NCBI GenBank assembly: GCA_001025035.1
Contig: LCZK01000006.1
Coordinates: 1 to 64,000, forward strand
Length of the DNA stretch: 64,000 nt
Origin: Actinobacteria bacterium IMCC26207
GTDB lineage: Bacteria > Actinomycetota > Acidimicrobiia > Acidimicrobiales > Microtrichaceae
Direction of reading: 5' to 3'
In this document: piece after piece, positions 16,703 to 25,755 of the stretch
Numbering within the stretch: position 1 is the first letter of the stretch
Layout: every line of letters starts with the position of its first letter
Made by a program: the position numbers and the translations under genes
The notes under the pieces: generated by a model
What the model saw: only the letters and a program-made list of their open reading frames with translations
Told to the model about the DNA's origin: nothing
Databases searched by the model: none

Positions 16703-18094
16703 CTAGGTATTCACTTCACATTTTTCCGGGATCTGCCCGTTGATGTAACCGATCCCGACGTTCCAATCAGTGCCGGACGCATTCTTCTCCGAACCGCTAG
16801 CAACGCAAGTCGCCAGACGTGACCGAGCGATTGCCTCGATACATTGCCATTGCGGGTTGCGAGGGTCAGTCTTGTCTGCTTCTGTGTTTAACCATTTTGT
16901 GTAGTCATCAAGATCCGTAAAGAGTCGGTCGTCGAACAGAGTCCCGTAGAGCTCAAATCCCTTAGCGCACACCAGCGTGTTTTCGAATGCGTTCGGGTTG
17001 TTGGTTCCGTCGTACCCCTTGACGCGTGCTCGAATATTGCGATACTCCGAGATTGCCGGAAAGTACTTCGCCAGATCACTCGGTGTGATGTCCTCGCCCG
17101 CAGGATTCGTGGATTTCTGGATCGTGAGCGTATTGGTGAACAACTGCCAGCGCCACATGAAATCGTTGACCTGGGCAACCTGCTTGTCATCGGCAGCTAG
17201 GTCACCTGCAGCGATCGCCTCTGGCAGAAACCTGTCCTTGAAGAGTTGTTGCGGAACAGAATAGGTTGACGTCAGTCCGTTGTAGGCGAGCTCGAGAGTG
17301 ACGACCTGTTTGTCATTATCCACCGTGTATTTGGCATTCATCATCGAATCGGTCGCCCCCGGCGTATCCGCTGCACCCCCTGGAGTCCTCACCACATATC
17401 CCGCTGGCAATCCTCCTGCGCCGTTACCCAGCGCCATCAGAGGGTAACTTGTCCAACCGTCGTAAAATGTGTCGTTAGATCCGGCTGGCCATGGGGAGTT
17501 GATCGGCACCACCTCCCGGGCATCACCGACATCAAATGCGTTGCTACCAGCGGTGAGCTCAAAGTTGAAACCGCCGTTGGCCCAGAGGGTTTTCGGCCCA
17601 CCGAATCCGCAGTACGTCGGCGCAACATCGGAGAATACCGGGATAGGTTGCATGATTGTCATCTGATCCCAGAGGCTCTGCGTGTTGTAGATCGTGGGCA
17701 GTGCAGCACGTGTGGCGGGCATACTGAAGGTGATCTCTTCGTAGTTGTCCTTAGCGAACATATTTGGTCCGTCGTAGTAGCGCAGCCAGACTGGCGGCTT
17801 ACCATCAGCCGGACATTTGCGGGGATCCAAGTCGAACGCATCGGATTTTCGGATCGTCGTAAATGTCGAGTCGCCTACTATGCCCAACGCATCACCCTCA
17901 GGCGTTACACATACCGCAGCTTGATCCGGATTTTGCACCTCCAACTGGGGCTGATCGCATAGGTCAGACAGGTACTCACCGTCTGGGGCCGCTGTTACTT
18001 GCGCCTCATCTTGCGAAGCGCAACTCACAGTCGTAGAGGCTACGAGCAGGACAACGATCACCGAGAGCGTCGATCGCCTAAGGGTACGACACAT
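16703..18094 (-). CDS. Large lipoprotein of unknown function
   Basis: About 463 residues from the ATG at 18094 (an in-frame GTG at 18106 would add four). The signal is MCRTLRRSTL, hydrophobic stretch, then lipobox VSCAS with Cys25. The mature protein is rich in Tyr, Trp and Asn with even Cys content (CDQPQ, VCVT, KCPAD, YCGFGG, VCAKG, QCIEA, TCVAS, KCEVN), pointing to disulfides in an exported globular domain. I recognise no family; PINSPWPAGSNDTFYDGW and IRARVKGYDGTNNPNAFEN are the most distinctive stretches. It precedes the membrane acyltransferase-type gene and is probably co-transcribed with it. Confidence 0.75.
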   Translation of the reverse strand: MCRTLRRSTLSVIVVLLVASTTVSCASQDEAQVTAAPDGEYLSDLCDQPQLEVQNPDQAAVCVTPEGDALGIVGDSTFTTIRKSDAFDLDPRKCPADGKPPVWLRYYDGPNMFAKDNYEEITFSMPATRAALPTIYNTQSLWDQMTIMQPIPVFSDVAPTYCGFGGPKTLWANGGFNFELTAGSNAFDVGDAREVVPINSPWPAGSNDTFYDGWTSYPLMALGNGAGGLPAGYVVRTPGGAADTPGATDSMMNAKYTVDNDKQVVTLELAYNGLTSTYSVPQQLFKDRFLPEAIAAGDLAADDKQVAQVNDFMWRWQLFTNTLTIQKSTNPAGEDITPSDLAKYFPAISEYRNIRARVKGYDGTNNPNAFENTLVCAKGFELYGTLFDDRLFTDLDDYTKWLNTEADKTDPRNPQWQCIEAIARSRLATCVASGSEKNASGTDWNVGIGYINGQIPEKCEVNT

Positions 18095-18106
18095 TTGTAG
18101 GCCCAC

Positions 18107-18290
18107 TCTCTGAGAGGTTGTGAACTCAACAAACTACACGGCCAGCAGATTAGGGGGCCAATGGTTTAGATCTACCGACGTTTTAGTGGGTGATCATTTG
18201 CCTGTAAGCGGTGGGCATCGGCCGCCTCTGGTGCGCATCGTCGTCGCTACACCTACTTGATGGAGGTTTCGATGGTTGTCGGGTGGGGAG
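18107..18290. other. Intergenic, no gene seen
   Basis: A gap of 184 bases between the large lipoprotein and the LLM oxidoreductase. I see no open frame, repeat or strong hairpin. It probably carries the lipoprotein promoter. Confidence 0.5.
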
Positions 18291-19178
18291 TTACCCGATG
18301 ATAGCGGGGGCGAGCCTGCGCAGTTCCGCCGTAGCTGGAATTAGCAGGTCATCGGTGAGCACCTGCACACACACATGATCTGCGCCAGCATCGCGATGCT
18401 GCTGTACCCGATCCAAGATGGCTTCCTCGTCGCCCCAGGCAACGAGAGCATCCACCAAGCGGTTGCTACCGCCCTCGTACAAGTCCTCGTCAGTAAACCC
18501 GATGCGTTTCCAGTTGTTGGAGTAGTTCGGCAAGTTGAGATAGCCAGCTAGGTGCGTCCGGCCAAGAAGGCGCGCCCGCTCGGGGTCTCGCTCTAACACC
18601 ACAGCCTGCTCGGGTGCCACCAACCGATCAGACCCGAGAGCATCTCTGACTCTGGCCGTGTGTTCAGGAGTAACTAGATACGGGTGTGAACCTGCCGTGC
18701 GATCCTTAGCAAGCTCCAGCATCTTTGGTCCAAGCGCTGCCAACATGCGGTGCTGCACCGGGACCGCAGGATCAGCCTCATCGAGTCGGTCAAGGTACTC
18801 AGTCGTGCGAGCCAACGGCTTTTTGTACTGGCCTTCTTTCAACATGTTGGCTAGCGGCGCATGGCTCACGCCGATTCCCAACATCAAACGCTCGCCGAAC
18901 CCAGACACAAACTCGTTGTATCGAGCGGCTGTCTCTTCGGGGGTATGCATCCACAAATTCAGGATTCCTGTAGCGATCGTCGCAGTCGATGTTGCGGCAA
19001 GCAGATTCTCGAGTGCGCCAAACAAGTCGCCGCCAACATCAGGAACCCACAGTGCCCCGTAGCCCAGCGACTCCAGTTCTGCCGCCGCTTCGGCTGCTGC
19101 TGCTGCATCTCCGTAACGCAGCGCAGCGCTCCAGACTCCTGTAGCTCCCAATGGGTGATTCTCAACCGACGCATTCAT
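18291..19178 (-). CDS. LLM-class (F420-dependent type) oxidoreductase, TIGR03620-like
   Basis: A 295-residue luciferase-like TIM-barrel. Visible: LESLGYGALWVPDVGGDLF, the strand ATIATGILNLWMHTPE, RLMLGIGVSHAPL, and the C-terminal GADHVCVQVLTDD. The pattern fits the actinobacterial TIGR03620 subfamily, which uses reduced F420 rather than FMN; that cofactor assignment is by family. The DUF2342 gene at 53518-54585, found in F420-producing lineages, agrees with it. It is divergent from the molybdopterin oxidoreductase gene with 73 bases between starts. Substrate unknown. Confidence 0.85.
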   Translation of the reverse strand: MNASVENHPLGATGVWSAALRYGDAAAAAEAAAELESLGYGALWVPDVGGDLFGALENLLAATSTATIATGILNLWMHTPEETAARYNEFVSGFGERLMLGIGVSHAPLANMLKEGQYKKPLARTTEYLDRLDEADPAVPVQHRMLAALGPKMLELAKDRTAGSHPYLVTPEHTARVRDALGSDRLVAPEQAVVLERDPERARLLGRTHLAGYLNLPNYSNNWKRIGFTDEDLYEGGSNRLVDALVAWGDEEAILDRVQQHRDAGADHVCVQVLTDDLLIPATAELRRLAPAIIG

Positions 19179-19251
19179 ATTCCACAGTCTGGCTCAGTCC
19201 CCCGGGCCCGGCGACCCCTAACTGTTGCGCTGTCTGTGTAAGGCTTCAAGC

Positions 19252-20886
19252 GTGAGTTCACAGACCGATACCCTGAGCCGCCCACTCGAAGACTCCCCCA
19301 CTCGCTCTCCCTGGTGGATTGGAGCCATTGCCGGACTCGCCTCGGCCGCAGCAGGCCTAGCCATCGGCGAATTGCTGGCAAGCATTTGGACCTCACTTGA
19401 GTCACCAGTTGTGAGTGTTGGTAATCGAGTTGTTGACAACGTTCCAAGGTGGCTGAAGACCTGGGCAATCGAAACCTTTGGAACAAATGACAAGGCAGTT
19501 CTGCTCGGCACAGTCGCTCTGCTGCTAGCAGTGGGCGCGGCAGCGCTCGGCATACTCGCAGTGCGCCGAGGGATTCGCTTTGGGCTGATCGGCATCGGCA
19601 TCTTTACTGCAGTGGGAATGCTGGCCTCTTTGGGGCGCGGAACATCCGGGCTGTTGGCACCCCTTCCCTCTCTGGTTGGAGGACTGGTGGCCGGTGGAAC
19701 ACTCGCCCTCCTCATGCATCGCGGCAATCTTGACTTTGCTGGAGAACGGCCAGCCCAATCCCAACTAGCCCAAACTCCGCCAGCCCAAACTCCGCCTGCC
19801 CAATCAATGCTGCTCAAGGTTCCCAACCGTCGGCAGTTTCTGGGAACGGCTGCCGGGGTAACTGCCGGAGCAGTAGTTATCGGCGGCGCCGCACGCTGGC
19901 TTCGCAACCAAGGCGCAGCAGCAGCTGAGCGGCTCAAGGTTGTGTTGCCTCGGGCCACACAACCCCTTCCCGACCCTCCTGCTGCTGTCGAGCTTGGCGT
20001 CGCAGGAGCAGCCCCATTCTTTACACCCACGAGCGAGTTCTACCGCATCGATACTGCGCTCACTGTGCCTCGCGTAGATCTATCTACCTGGACACTTGAA
20101 GTCATGGGAGACGTCAGCACTCCCATCACGCTGAATTATGAACAACTTCTTGAGCGGCCGATGGTCGAGGCAGACATCACCATTGCCTGTGTCTCGAATG
20201 AGGTCGGCGGCGACCTGATTGGAACTGCACGCTGGCTTGGATGCAGGCTTGATGACCTACTCAAAGAAGCAGGAGTCTCGGCCACGGCCGACCAGATTGT
20301 TGGCCGCTCGGTAGACGGTTTTACTGCAGGCTTTCCAACGGCTCTGCTCGACGGCAGAGACGCACTGGTCGCCATTGCAATGAACGGCGAACCGCTCCCC
20401 GCAAAACACGGCTTTCCCGCACGACTCATTGTTCCAGGGGTATACGGCTACGTCTCTGCAACCAAGTGGTTGTCACAGATTGAACTCACCACCTTCGAAG
20501 CATTCCAAGGCTATTGGATTCCTCGCGGATGGTCAGTAGATGGGCCTATCAAGACCCAGTCCCGGATCGATACTCCGCGCAATGGGACAACGGTTCAAGC
20601 CGGCAGCACGGTACCGATAGCCGGGGTCGCTTGGGCGCCGATCCGGGGTATCTCAAAGGTCGAGGTCCGCATCGATAATGGCCCGTGGCAAGAAGCCAAC
20701 TTGGGTCAGGAATATCAGAATACGACCTGGCGGCAATGGAAGCTGGACTGGACGCCAAGCAGCGGTGAACACAAAATTGCTGTGCGGGCAACCGATGGCG
20801 AAGGCGCAACTCAAACCGACCAACTCGCCCCCGTGGCACCGGATGGCGCAACGGGTTGGCACACCATCACTGTTTACGCCGAGTAA
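19252..20886 (+). CDS. Membrane-anchored molybdopterin-dependent oxidoreductase (sulfite-oxidase fold)
   Basis: The GTG at 19252 gives a 544-residue protein and fits better than the upstream TTG at 19225. The N-terminal 170 residues hold about four membrane helices, then a spacer with AQTPPAQTPPAQ from a duplicated 15-base unit (19768-19797). A further hydrophobic segment (QFLGTAAGVTAGAVVIGGAA) precedes the oxidoreductase molybdopterin-binding domain with TIACVSNEVGGDLIGTARW, where the Cys is the expected Mo ligand, and a C-terminal Mo-co dimerisation domain (GVAWAPIRGISKVEV). The catalytic part should face outside. Electrons probably pass to a haem or quinone partner not seen here. Confidence 0.88.
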   Translation: MSSQTDTLSRPLEDSPTRSPWWIGAIAGLASAAAGLAIGELLASIWTSLESPVVSVGNRVVDNVPRWLKTWAIETFGTNDKAVLLGTVALLLAVGAAALGILAVRRGIRFGLIGIGIFTAVGMLASLGRGTSGLLAPLPSLVGGLVAGGTLALLMHRGNLDFAGERPAQSQLAQTPPAQTPPAQSMLLKVPNRRQFLGTAAGVTAGAVVIGGAARWLRNQGAAAAERLKVVLPRATQPLPDPPAAVELGVAGAAPFFTPTSEFYRIDTALTVPRVDLSTWTLEVMGDVSTPITLNYEQLLERPMVEADITIACVSNEVGGDLIGTARWLGCRLDDLLKEAGVSATADQIVGRSVDGFTAGFPTALLDGRDALVAIAMNGEPLPAKHGFPARLIVPGVYGYVSATKWLSQIELTTFEAFQGYWIPRGWSVDGPIKTQSRIDTPRNGTTVQAGSTVPIAGVAWAPIRGISKVEVRIDNGPWQEANLGQEYQNTTWRQWKLDWTPSSGEHKIAVRATDGEGATQTDQLAPVAPDGATGWHTITVYAE

Positions 20887-20928
20887 CTGCGCTTCTATCT
20901 AGCGAGGATCGCTAGATCTGCATCTGCT

Positions 20929-21092
20929 CTAGAACGAGACCTGTGGTGGCGCAGTGTTGGCATCTGGTGCGTCATAGAACACGCCCTTTTCGACACCGGA
21001 CATGCCAGCAAGAAACGACCACGGAATGGTCACCAGAGTGCGGTTGAGTGTTGCGCAGGCATCGTTGTAATACTGCCGAGCAAACGCCAGCA
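20929..21092 (-). pseudogene. lemA C-terminal relic (duplicate)
   Basis: The minus strand encodes LLAFARQYYNDACATLNR and on to the final PPQVSF, almost identical to the last 54 residues of the intact LemA at 23354-23911. The first two thirds of the gene are gone; upstream of DLLAF the frame runs into unrelated sequence. Nucleotide identity with the intact copy is about 90 percent and continues past the stop codon, then ends sharply at 21092. Confidence 0.85.
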
Positions 21093-21157
21093 GATCAAGA
21101 CGGTAGGAGCATGGAGCACAGAGTCGGGCACCCCACGCAGCCAATTCAGGTTGCGGG

Positions 21158-22231
21158 TCACCGGCCCTGCGATGCGGTGTAGGCGTCGGAAGCCTCAACG
21201 ACTGCCGAGTTGAACGAGGAGATCATGTCGTTTGTGGAATAGCTTCGGCCGGCTCCCGACCAAAGAATCCAAGGAAGAACCGGGGTTTGCGAATCTTGAG
21301 CTTCGTAGCTATCGGCCCACGCTTCGGTTGATCCAAGGGCGATCGCCCAAGGTAAGTAGGTCAGGAACCGGTCCAAGTGTTTGGCGGTCTCAAATCGAGA
21401 CTCTGATGACTCGGTGGCGAGGAATCTCGCGAATCCGCCTGTTCGCGACCAGATATCTCGGCCTGCCTCGTTTCGTATTGTGCATATCCCAGGTTCGAAC
21501 ATCATGCTGAGGGTGATGAATGCAAATACGCACGATGCGCTAAATAAGGGCGAAAGCAGCAATCCGATGTTGGTGACAGGGGGCAAACGGGTCATCAGGA
21601 AGAAGCTGCCAGCATAGGCAAGCCAACCCAGTGTCACGCTTGCGATTCCCGGGCCTGAGGGGGTCAGATACCGCTTTGAAGCTGTGCTCACTGCTGACTG
21701 CAGGGCCATTCTTGCCACAGCGATCTGACCGCCAGAAATCGTGGTCTGTGATATTACGAAGCTGTCACCCACTGCGGTGAGACCCATTGCCAACAGCATT
21801 GAGGTTTCTGCAGGCCATTGCGGTGTCACAGCGGGGTCAGCAATCACGGTCACGTTCCAAGCGTCATCGTCTCCTGCGAGTTGCAACAGGCCGCGCTCGG
21901 CAAGATCGAACAGCGTGGCTTGCAATGCCTCGGATGAGTCCTCTCCATCTGCGATCCGGACTCCTAGGGCAGGGAAGATTCCAAAGGGTGGCTCAAAGAG
22001 TACGGGAAAGCCTGGTTCGGTCTCACGAGTTCGAGAATACAGATACAAATCCAATCCGCCAGCAAGCAACCCAGTGAGTAGCGAGAGCACAATGATTGGC
22101 GCAACAAGACCTGCTTCATTGCTATCGGCTATGAAGGAAACAGTCTTGCTGATGTACAGGGATAGCCAACAGAGCAGCAGCAACCGCAAGCCCCAAACCC
22201 CGATTTTGCGATTATGTACCGTTATAACCAT
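21158..22231 (-). CDS. DUF2207-family protein lacking its ectodomain (degenerate duplicate)
   Basis: A 357-residue open frame homologous to the intact protein at 24015-25751. Its N-terminal helix (RKIGVWGLRLLLLCWLSLYI) matches the intact signal helix (HKVRVWVFRTVLLL), then it jumps directly to VAPIIVLSLLTGLLA, the second membrane helix, so about 200 residues of extracellular DUF2207 domain are deleted in frame. The cytoplasmic part aligns throughout (ETEPGFPVLFEPP, ESRFETAKHLDRF, LPWAIALGS). The Gly/Ser-rich tail of the intact protein is missing. It could be translated, coupled to the small frame upstream, but lacks the outer domain and a full LemA partner, so it is probably decaying. Confidence 0.7.
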   Translation of the reverse strand: MVITVHNRKIGVWGLRLLLLCWLSLYISKTVSFIADSNEAGLVAPIIVLSLLTGLLAGGLDLYLYSRTRETEPGFPVLFEPPFGIFPALGVRIADGEDSSEALQATLFDLAERGLLQLAGDDDAWNVTVIADPAVTPQWPAETSMLLAMGLTAVGDSFVISQTTISGGQIAVARMALQSAVSTASKRYLTPSGPGIASVTLGWLAYAGSFFLMTRLPPVTNIGLLLSPLFSASCVFAFITLSMMFEPGICTIRNEAGRDIWSRTGGFARFLATESSESRFETAKHLDRFLTYLPWAIALGSTEAWADSYEAQDSQTPVLPWILWSGAGRSYSTNDMISSFNSAVVEASDAYTASQGR

Positions 22232-22494
22232 GTGGATGCGTCCGCCGAGGATTTCACTGAAGCGACACGTTGTTGTTCGTTGGCGGACCTTGCATCAGCC
22301 GATGAGATGCTGTCGCAAGTGACGACCATGGTTGCCGCAACGCCCATGGCGAAGAGCGTTGTCCATAGCGAAGCACCATTGCGTGGCGCGCACAGATCAG
22401 ATCGTGAGGTTCCTCGGGCAGACATATACCTTCCATCGTCTTCAGCCGTGAGCTCAACGGTAGGAGTGTAAGACAGACGGACCATCTGGGGCAC
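22222..22494 (-). CDS. Possible small exported protein upstream of the DUF2207 duplicate
   Basis: An open frame of up to 90 codons (possibly from an internal ATG, MSARGTS) with one hydrophobic segment (SLWTTLFAMGVAATMVV) ending in TC, which resembles a lipobox. Its stop codon overlaps the start of the DUF2207 duplicate by 10 bases, consistent with coupling. There is no recognised family and coding character is weak, so it may be chance sequence filling the gap left by rearrangement. Confidence 0.3.
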   Translation of the reverse strand: MPQMVRLSYTPTVELTAEDDGRYMSARGTSRSDLCAPRNGASLWTTLFAMGVAATMVVTCDSISSADARSANEQQRVASVKSSADASTWL

Positions 22495-22652
22495 CCAACC
22501 TGAGGTCTTGCGGGTAACTGACCTTCCATGAAACGAAGGCCACTAGATCTGCATGTGAAGTGCCATCCGGCATTAGGCAAAATATGACGCCGTAATGTCA
22601 CCGATTTAGCTGTTCATGCGAACAGACAGATCAACCGTTGCCGCTGCGCTGC

Positions 22653-23138
22653 ATGATCCTTGTCTGGCCGCTCATGCTCGCGCTTGGGGCGTGCACTGTG
22701 CCCGATTCGACGCCGAACGTGCCGAATGGTGTCACAGAAGCACCGAACGCTCCGATGTCGTCCGTGCTCGAGCAAACCATCGACGAGGCACGCCCCGCTG
22801 GTGTGGTGTTCGACCAGAGCTTCGAAGAGGAAGCTGATGGTGAACTCGTCCGATTCAACACCCAGAGCTGGTATTATGTTGCGGCGAATGAGGCCGACCT
22901 CGTGACCGCTGCGAACCAGTTGCGAGACACGGCCGTCCAGCAGGGTTGGACGTTGCTCTACCCATACGCCAACTCGTCAGGATCTGGGCTCTACACCGCG
23001 AGGCTCACGAAGGGACAGATGCTCCTCACGCTTGACTACACAACCACAGCCTACTTTGTGCTCTACCCGGACGACGAGGACGAACTGAGTCTGAGCGCCG
23101 AGATCCTCCTCGACCCGTCTCGTGAAGGTGGGGGTTGA
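22653..23138 (+). CDS. Small lipoprotein of unknown function
   Basis: About 161 residues from the ATG at 22653; a TTG at 22638 would add five and supply an arginine to the signal. The lipobox is LGAC, followed by a Pro/Asn-rich spacer (TVPDSTPNVPNG). The mature domain has WYYVAANEADLVTAANQLRD, VQQGWTLLYPYAN and TLDYTTTAYFVLYPDDEDE, a compact alpha-beta pattern seen in small actinobacterial lipoproteins, but no family is clear. It is inserted between the two copies of the lemA/DUF2207 locus on the opposite strand, which suggests arrival with the rearrangement. Confidence 0.65.
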   Translation: MILVWPLMLALGACTVPDSTPNVPNGVTEAPNAPMSSVLEQTIDEARPAGVVFDQSFEEEADGELVRFNTQSWYYVAANEADLVTAANQLRDTAVQQGWTLLYPYANSSGSGLYTARLTKGQMLLTLDYTTTAYFVLYPDDEDELSLSAEILLDPSREGGG

Positions 23139-23254
23139 CCATCATGGCAACCCGCCGATCATCTTTCGACATCACCGCACGGGTGCTCGCCACTGGCGAG
23201 TCCGTCCTCATCCTTGGAGACTCGTACTCCGCTTGAAACGGCTCCGGGGTCTCG

Positions 23255-23307
23255 GAACCTAATGTCACGATGTCAATCTCGCCCCCGCCGTGAACCTAAT
23301 GTCACGA
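23255..23307. repeat. 16-base direct repeat, two copies
   Basis: GAACCTAATGTCACGA occurs at 23255-23270 and again at 23292-23307. It lies between the small lipoprotein and intact lemA, next to the edge of the duplicated segment. It could be a protein-binding site or a junction remnant; no transposase is near. Confidence 0.6.
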
Positions 23308-23353
23308 CGGCAAAAAACTGCTTTAGCCGGATGTCAGTTCACATGCATCTGCC

Positions 23354-23911
23354 CTAGAACGAGACCTGCGGCGGCGCTGTATTGGCATCTGGTGCGTCAT
23401 AGAACACACCCTTTTCAACACCAGACATTCCGGCAAGAAACGACCACGGAATGGTCACCAGACTGCGGTTGAGTGTTGCGCAGGCATCGTTGTAATACTG
23501 CCGAGCAAACGCCAGCAGATCTTCGGTACGGCCAAGCTCACCCTGCAACTGCTGAAAATTGGCCGAGGCTTTCAGGTCTGGGTACCCCTCAGCCACGGCA
23601 AACACGTTGGCTAGCGCTTGGCGCATCTCACCATCTGCGGCAGATTTCTCGCCAATGGTGCTCGCCGTTTGAGCATCGGTTCTTGCCTTGGTCACTGCCT
23701 CGAGCGTGTCACGCTCATGGCCCATGTAACCCCGAACAGTCTCAATCAAATTCGGAATCAACTCTGCTCGTCGAGTGAGTTGCACATCTACTCCCGCAGA
23801 TGCTTCATCTACCGAAACCCGCTGGGTACGCAGCTTGTTCAGCCCGGTAGCAAAGAACAGCCCGAGAAGCACGAGGAGAATCACAAGAACAAACACGGCA
23901 ATAAGAATCAT
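23354..23911 (-). CDS. lemA: LemA family protein
   Basis: A 185-residue protein with a single N-terminal membrane helix (MILIAVFVLVILLVLLGLFF) and a long helical domain outside or beside the membrane. Family motifs: VDVQLTRRAELIPNLIETVRGYM, ARTDAQ, FQQLQGELGRTEDLLAFARQYYNDA and NRSLVTIPWSF. Length is normal for LemA. Its function is undefined, but it commonly neighbours DUF2207 or YgcG-type membrane proteins, as here, 103 bases downstream of the DUF2207 gene on the same strand. The pair probably forms a membrane assembly. A partial duplicate lies at 20929-21092. Confidence 0.92.
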   Translation of the reverse strand: MILIAVFVLVILLVLLGLFFATGLNKLRTQRVSVDEASAGVDVQLTRRAELIPNLIETVRGYMGHERDTLEAVTKARTDAQTASTIGEKSAADGEMRQALANVFAVAEGYPDLKASANFQQLQGELGRTEDLLAFARQYYNDACATLNRSLVTIPWSFLAGMSGVEKGVFYDAPDANTAPPQVSF

Positions 23912-24014
23912 GAAAGCAATTTCCTTCTTTCGGGATGCCCACCAAGAAAGCGAGCTGATGGACTACAGGCTAGATCGCTGGACGGTGCCACGACCCCGAT
24001 CTCGAGTGTTGGCA

Positions 24015-25751
24015 TCACCATGACCCGCCGCCACCGCCGCCACCGCCAGAGCCACCCGAGAACCCGCCGCCGCCGTCACTGCTACTGCTTGACTGTGATG
24101 CTGCGTAGGCGGCGGAAGCCCCCGCAATGGCCGAGTTGAACGAGGCATTCATGTTCGTCATTGAAAAATTCGGGCTCGTACCAGCCCACATAACCCATGG
24201 AACTGCTGGAGTTTCAAGACCCTGGGCCTGATACCGCTGCGCCCACGCGTCAGCCGATCCGAGTGCTACTGCCCATGGCAAGTACCTGGGGTACCAGTCC
24301 AGATGCTCTGCTGCTTCAAAGCGAGACTCTGATGAATCAGTGCTCAGGAACCGGTCAAAGCCGCCAACTCTTGACCACACATCTCTGCCAGCCTCAGTTC
24401 GCTTTGTGCGAACCCCAGCGTCGAACATCATCCCCAGGGCAATGAATGCAAATACGCCCAACGCGCTCAAGAGCGGCCAATGAGCAGACTGGTCGTTGCC
24501 AAACAAATAGCGCCCAATGAGATACAAACTTCCGAAGAAAGCCATCCACCCCAGATAGGAGCCGATACGTCCGGGGCGAGAAGGAGTCAAGTACGGCTTT
24601 GCAGCCGTGTCTACCCCTGACTGCACCGCCTTGCGCGCTTCGAAAATCAGCTTCCCGGCTGTTTCGGCCTTCGATGTATCGAAACTATCTCCCTGAGACT
24701 TCAGCCCGAGAGCCAGGAGCATTGCAGTTTCGGCTGGCCATTGCGGAATCATGGCTGGGTCACCAATCAGGGTGACAATCCAAGTGTCATCGTCTCCGGT
24801 GAGTTCCAATAATCCGCGTGCTGCCAAATCAAATAAGGTGGCTTGAACGGCCTCATAAGAGTGCTTTTCGTTCAGAATTCGCACTCCTAAGGCTGGAAAA
24901 ATCCCCTCGGGTGGCTCAAAGAGCACCGGGAAGCCAGGCTCAGTTTCACGAGTTCGGTAGATAAACGAGAAAGCTAATCCGGCAGCAAGCAACCCAGTGA
25001 GTAGAGAGAGCAGAATGATGGGCGCAACGGGACTTGCATCATTGCTGCCGGCGGCTGGCGCCGGCAGAGCATTGCTCGGGAATGAGACCCGAACAGTCAC
25101 CGCAGTAAAAGGCTCGAGCGGGCCAGTCTGGATCCGCAAACTTGTTCCTTCGATACTTGCCGTGCAGGGCGTGTCCTTGCCCTGAACACACTCGGCCTTA
25201 TCCGGTTTTGTGGGCAACTCGGCAGAGATACTCACGGCCTGCATGGGCATTTGCCAGCCTTGGCCAACAACATCCCACCACCACAGCGTCTCGCCTTTCT
25301 TGCCGGGCTCTAGCGCTCCGGTGGTACTTGATTTGATCTGATAGGTGTACTCGCTCGGATCCAAAATGACGTCGGCATCCCCAATGCGTGCAGTCTTGGT
25401 GCCGGTTGCACCACCGATAATCGTGTAGGGCTCTGGCAACCCATCACGGGAGATGGAGTCAATGGTGACCGGATGCTCGACATTGTCTCGGCGTGGGTCA
25501 GCAGTATCAAAGATTCTAAAAATACCGTGCTTATTCGGAGGCAGGTCTGTCGTGATGACTTCTTCGGTGCTGAGGTCACCATTTTTAGACAGAACCATTG
25601 AGGCTTCGTAGTTGGTGATAGTTGCCGTCTCGCTGGCATTACCGGCTGTGGGGGAACTCGGCTTGGCGAAGAGCACGGCGAGCATCCCGAGCAGCAGCAC
25701 CGTACGAAACACCCATACTCTGACTTTGTGCTTTCCAGAGGAACGCTTCAT
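24015..25751 (-). CDS. DUF2207 domain membrane protein
   Basis: A 578-residue protein. Order: signal or first helix (about 10-30), extracellular DUF2207 domain (about 40-240; ITNYEASMVLSKNGDLSTEE, NKHGIFRIF, YTYQIKSS), second helix (about 245-265), cytoplasmic domain with ETEPGFPVLFEPPEGIFPALG, two more helices (about 395-445), then WSRVGGFDRFLSTDSSESRFE. It ends in a Ser then Gly-rich tail (GGSGGGGGGGGSW), typical of this family. It lies between a SCO6745-like gene (4-base gap) and lemA, one likely operon. Function unknown; envelope role inferred from topology. A deleted paralogue is at 21158-22231. Confidence 0.88.
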   Translation of the reverse strand: MKRSSGKHKVRVWVFRTVLLLGMLAVLFAKPSSPTAGNASETATITNYEASMVLSKNGDLSTEEVITTDLPPNKHGIFRIFDTADPRRDNVEHPVTIDSISRDGLPEPYTIIGGATGTKTARIGDADVILDPSEYTYQIKSSTTGALEPGKKGETLWWWDVVGQGWQMPMQAVSISAELPTKPDKAECVQGKDTPCTASIEGTSLRIQTGPLEPFTAVTVRVSFPSNALPAPAAGSNDASPVAPIILLSLLTGLLAAGLAFSFIYRTRETEPGFPVLFEPPEGIFPALGVRILNEKHSYEAVQATLFDLAARGLLELTGDDDTWIVTLIGDPAMIPQWPAETAMLLALGLKSQGDSFDTSKAETAGKLIFEARKAVQSGVDTAAKPYLTPSRPGRIGSYLGWMAFFGSLYLIGRYLFGNDQSAHWPLLSALGVFAFIALGMMFDAGVRTKRTEAGRDVWSRVGGFDRFLSTDSSESRFEAAEHLDWYPRYLPWAVALGSADAWAQRYQAQGLETPAVPWVMWAGTSPNFSMTNMNASFNSAIAGASAAYAASQSSSSSDGGGGFSGGSGGGGGGGGSW

Positions 25752-25755
25752 GAGG

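Noticed and set aside
20929-21198. An 89-codon protein ending like LemA
   Set aside because: Only the last 54 codons are homologous; the rest is unrelated sequence read through, so it is recorded as a relic.
23144-23236. A 30-codon frame ending VLILGDSYSA, like the first strand of SGNH hydrolases
   Set aside because: Too short, ends before any further motif, and no continuation in other frames; at most a fragment.
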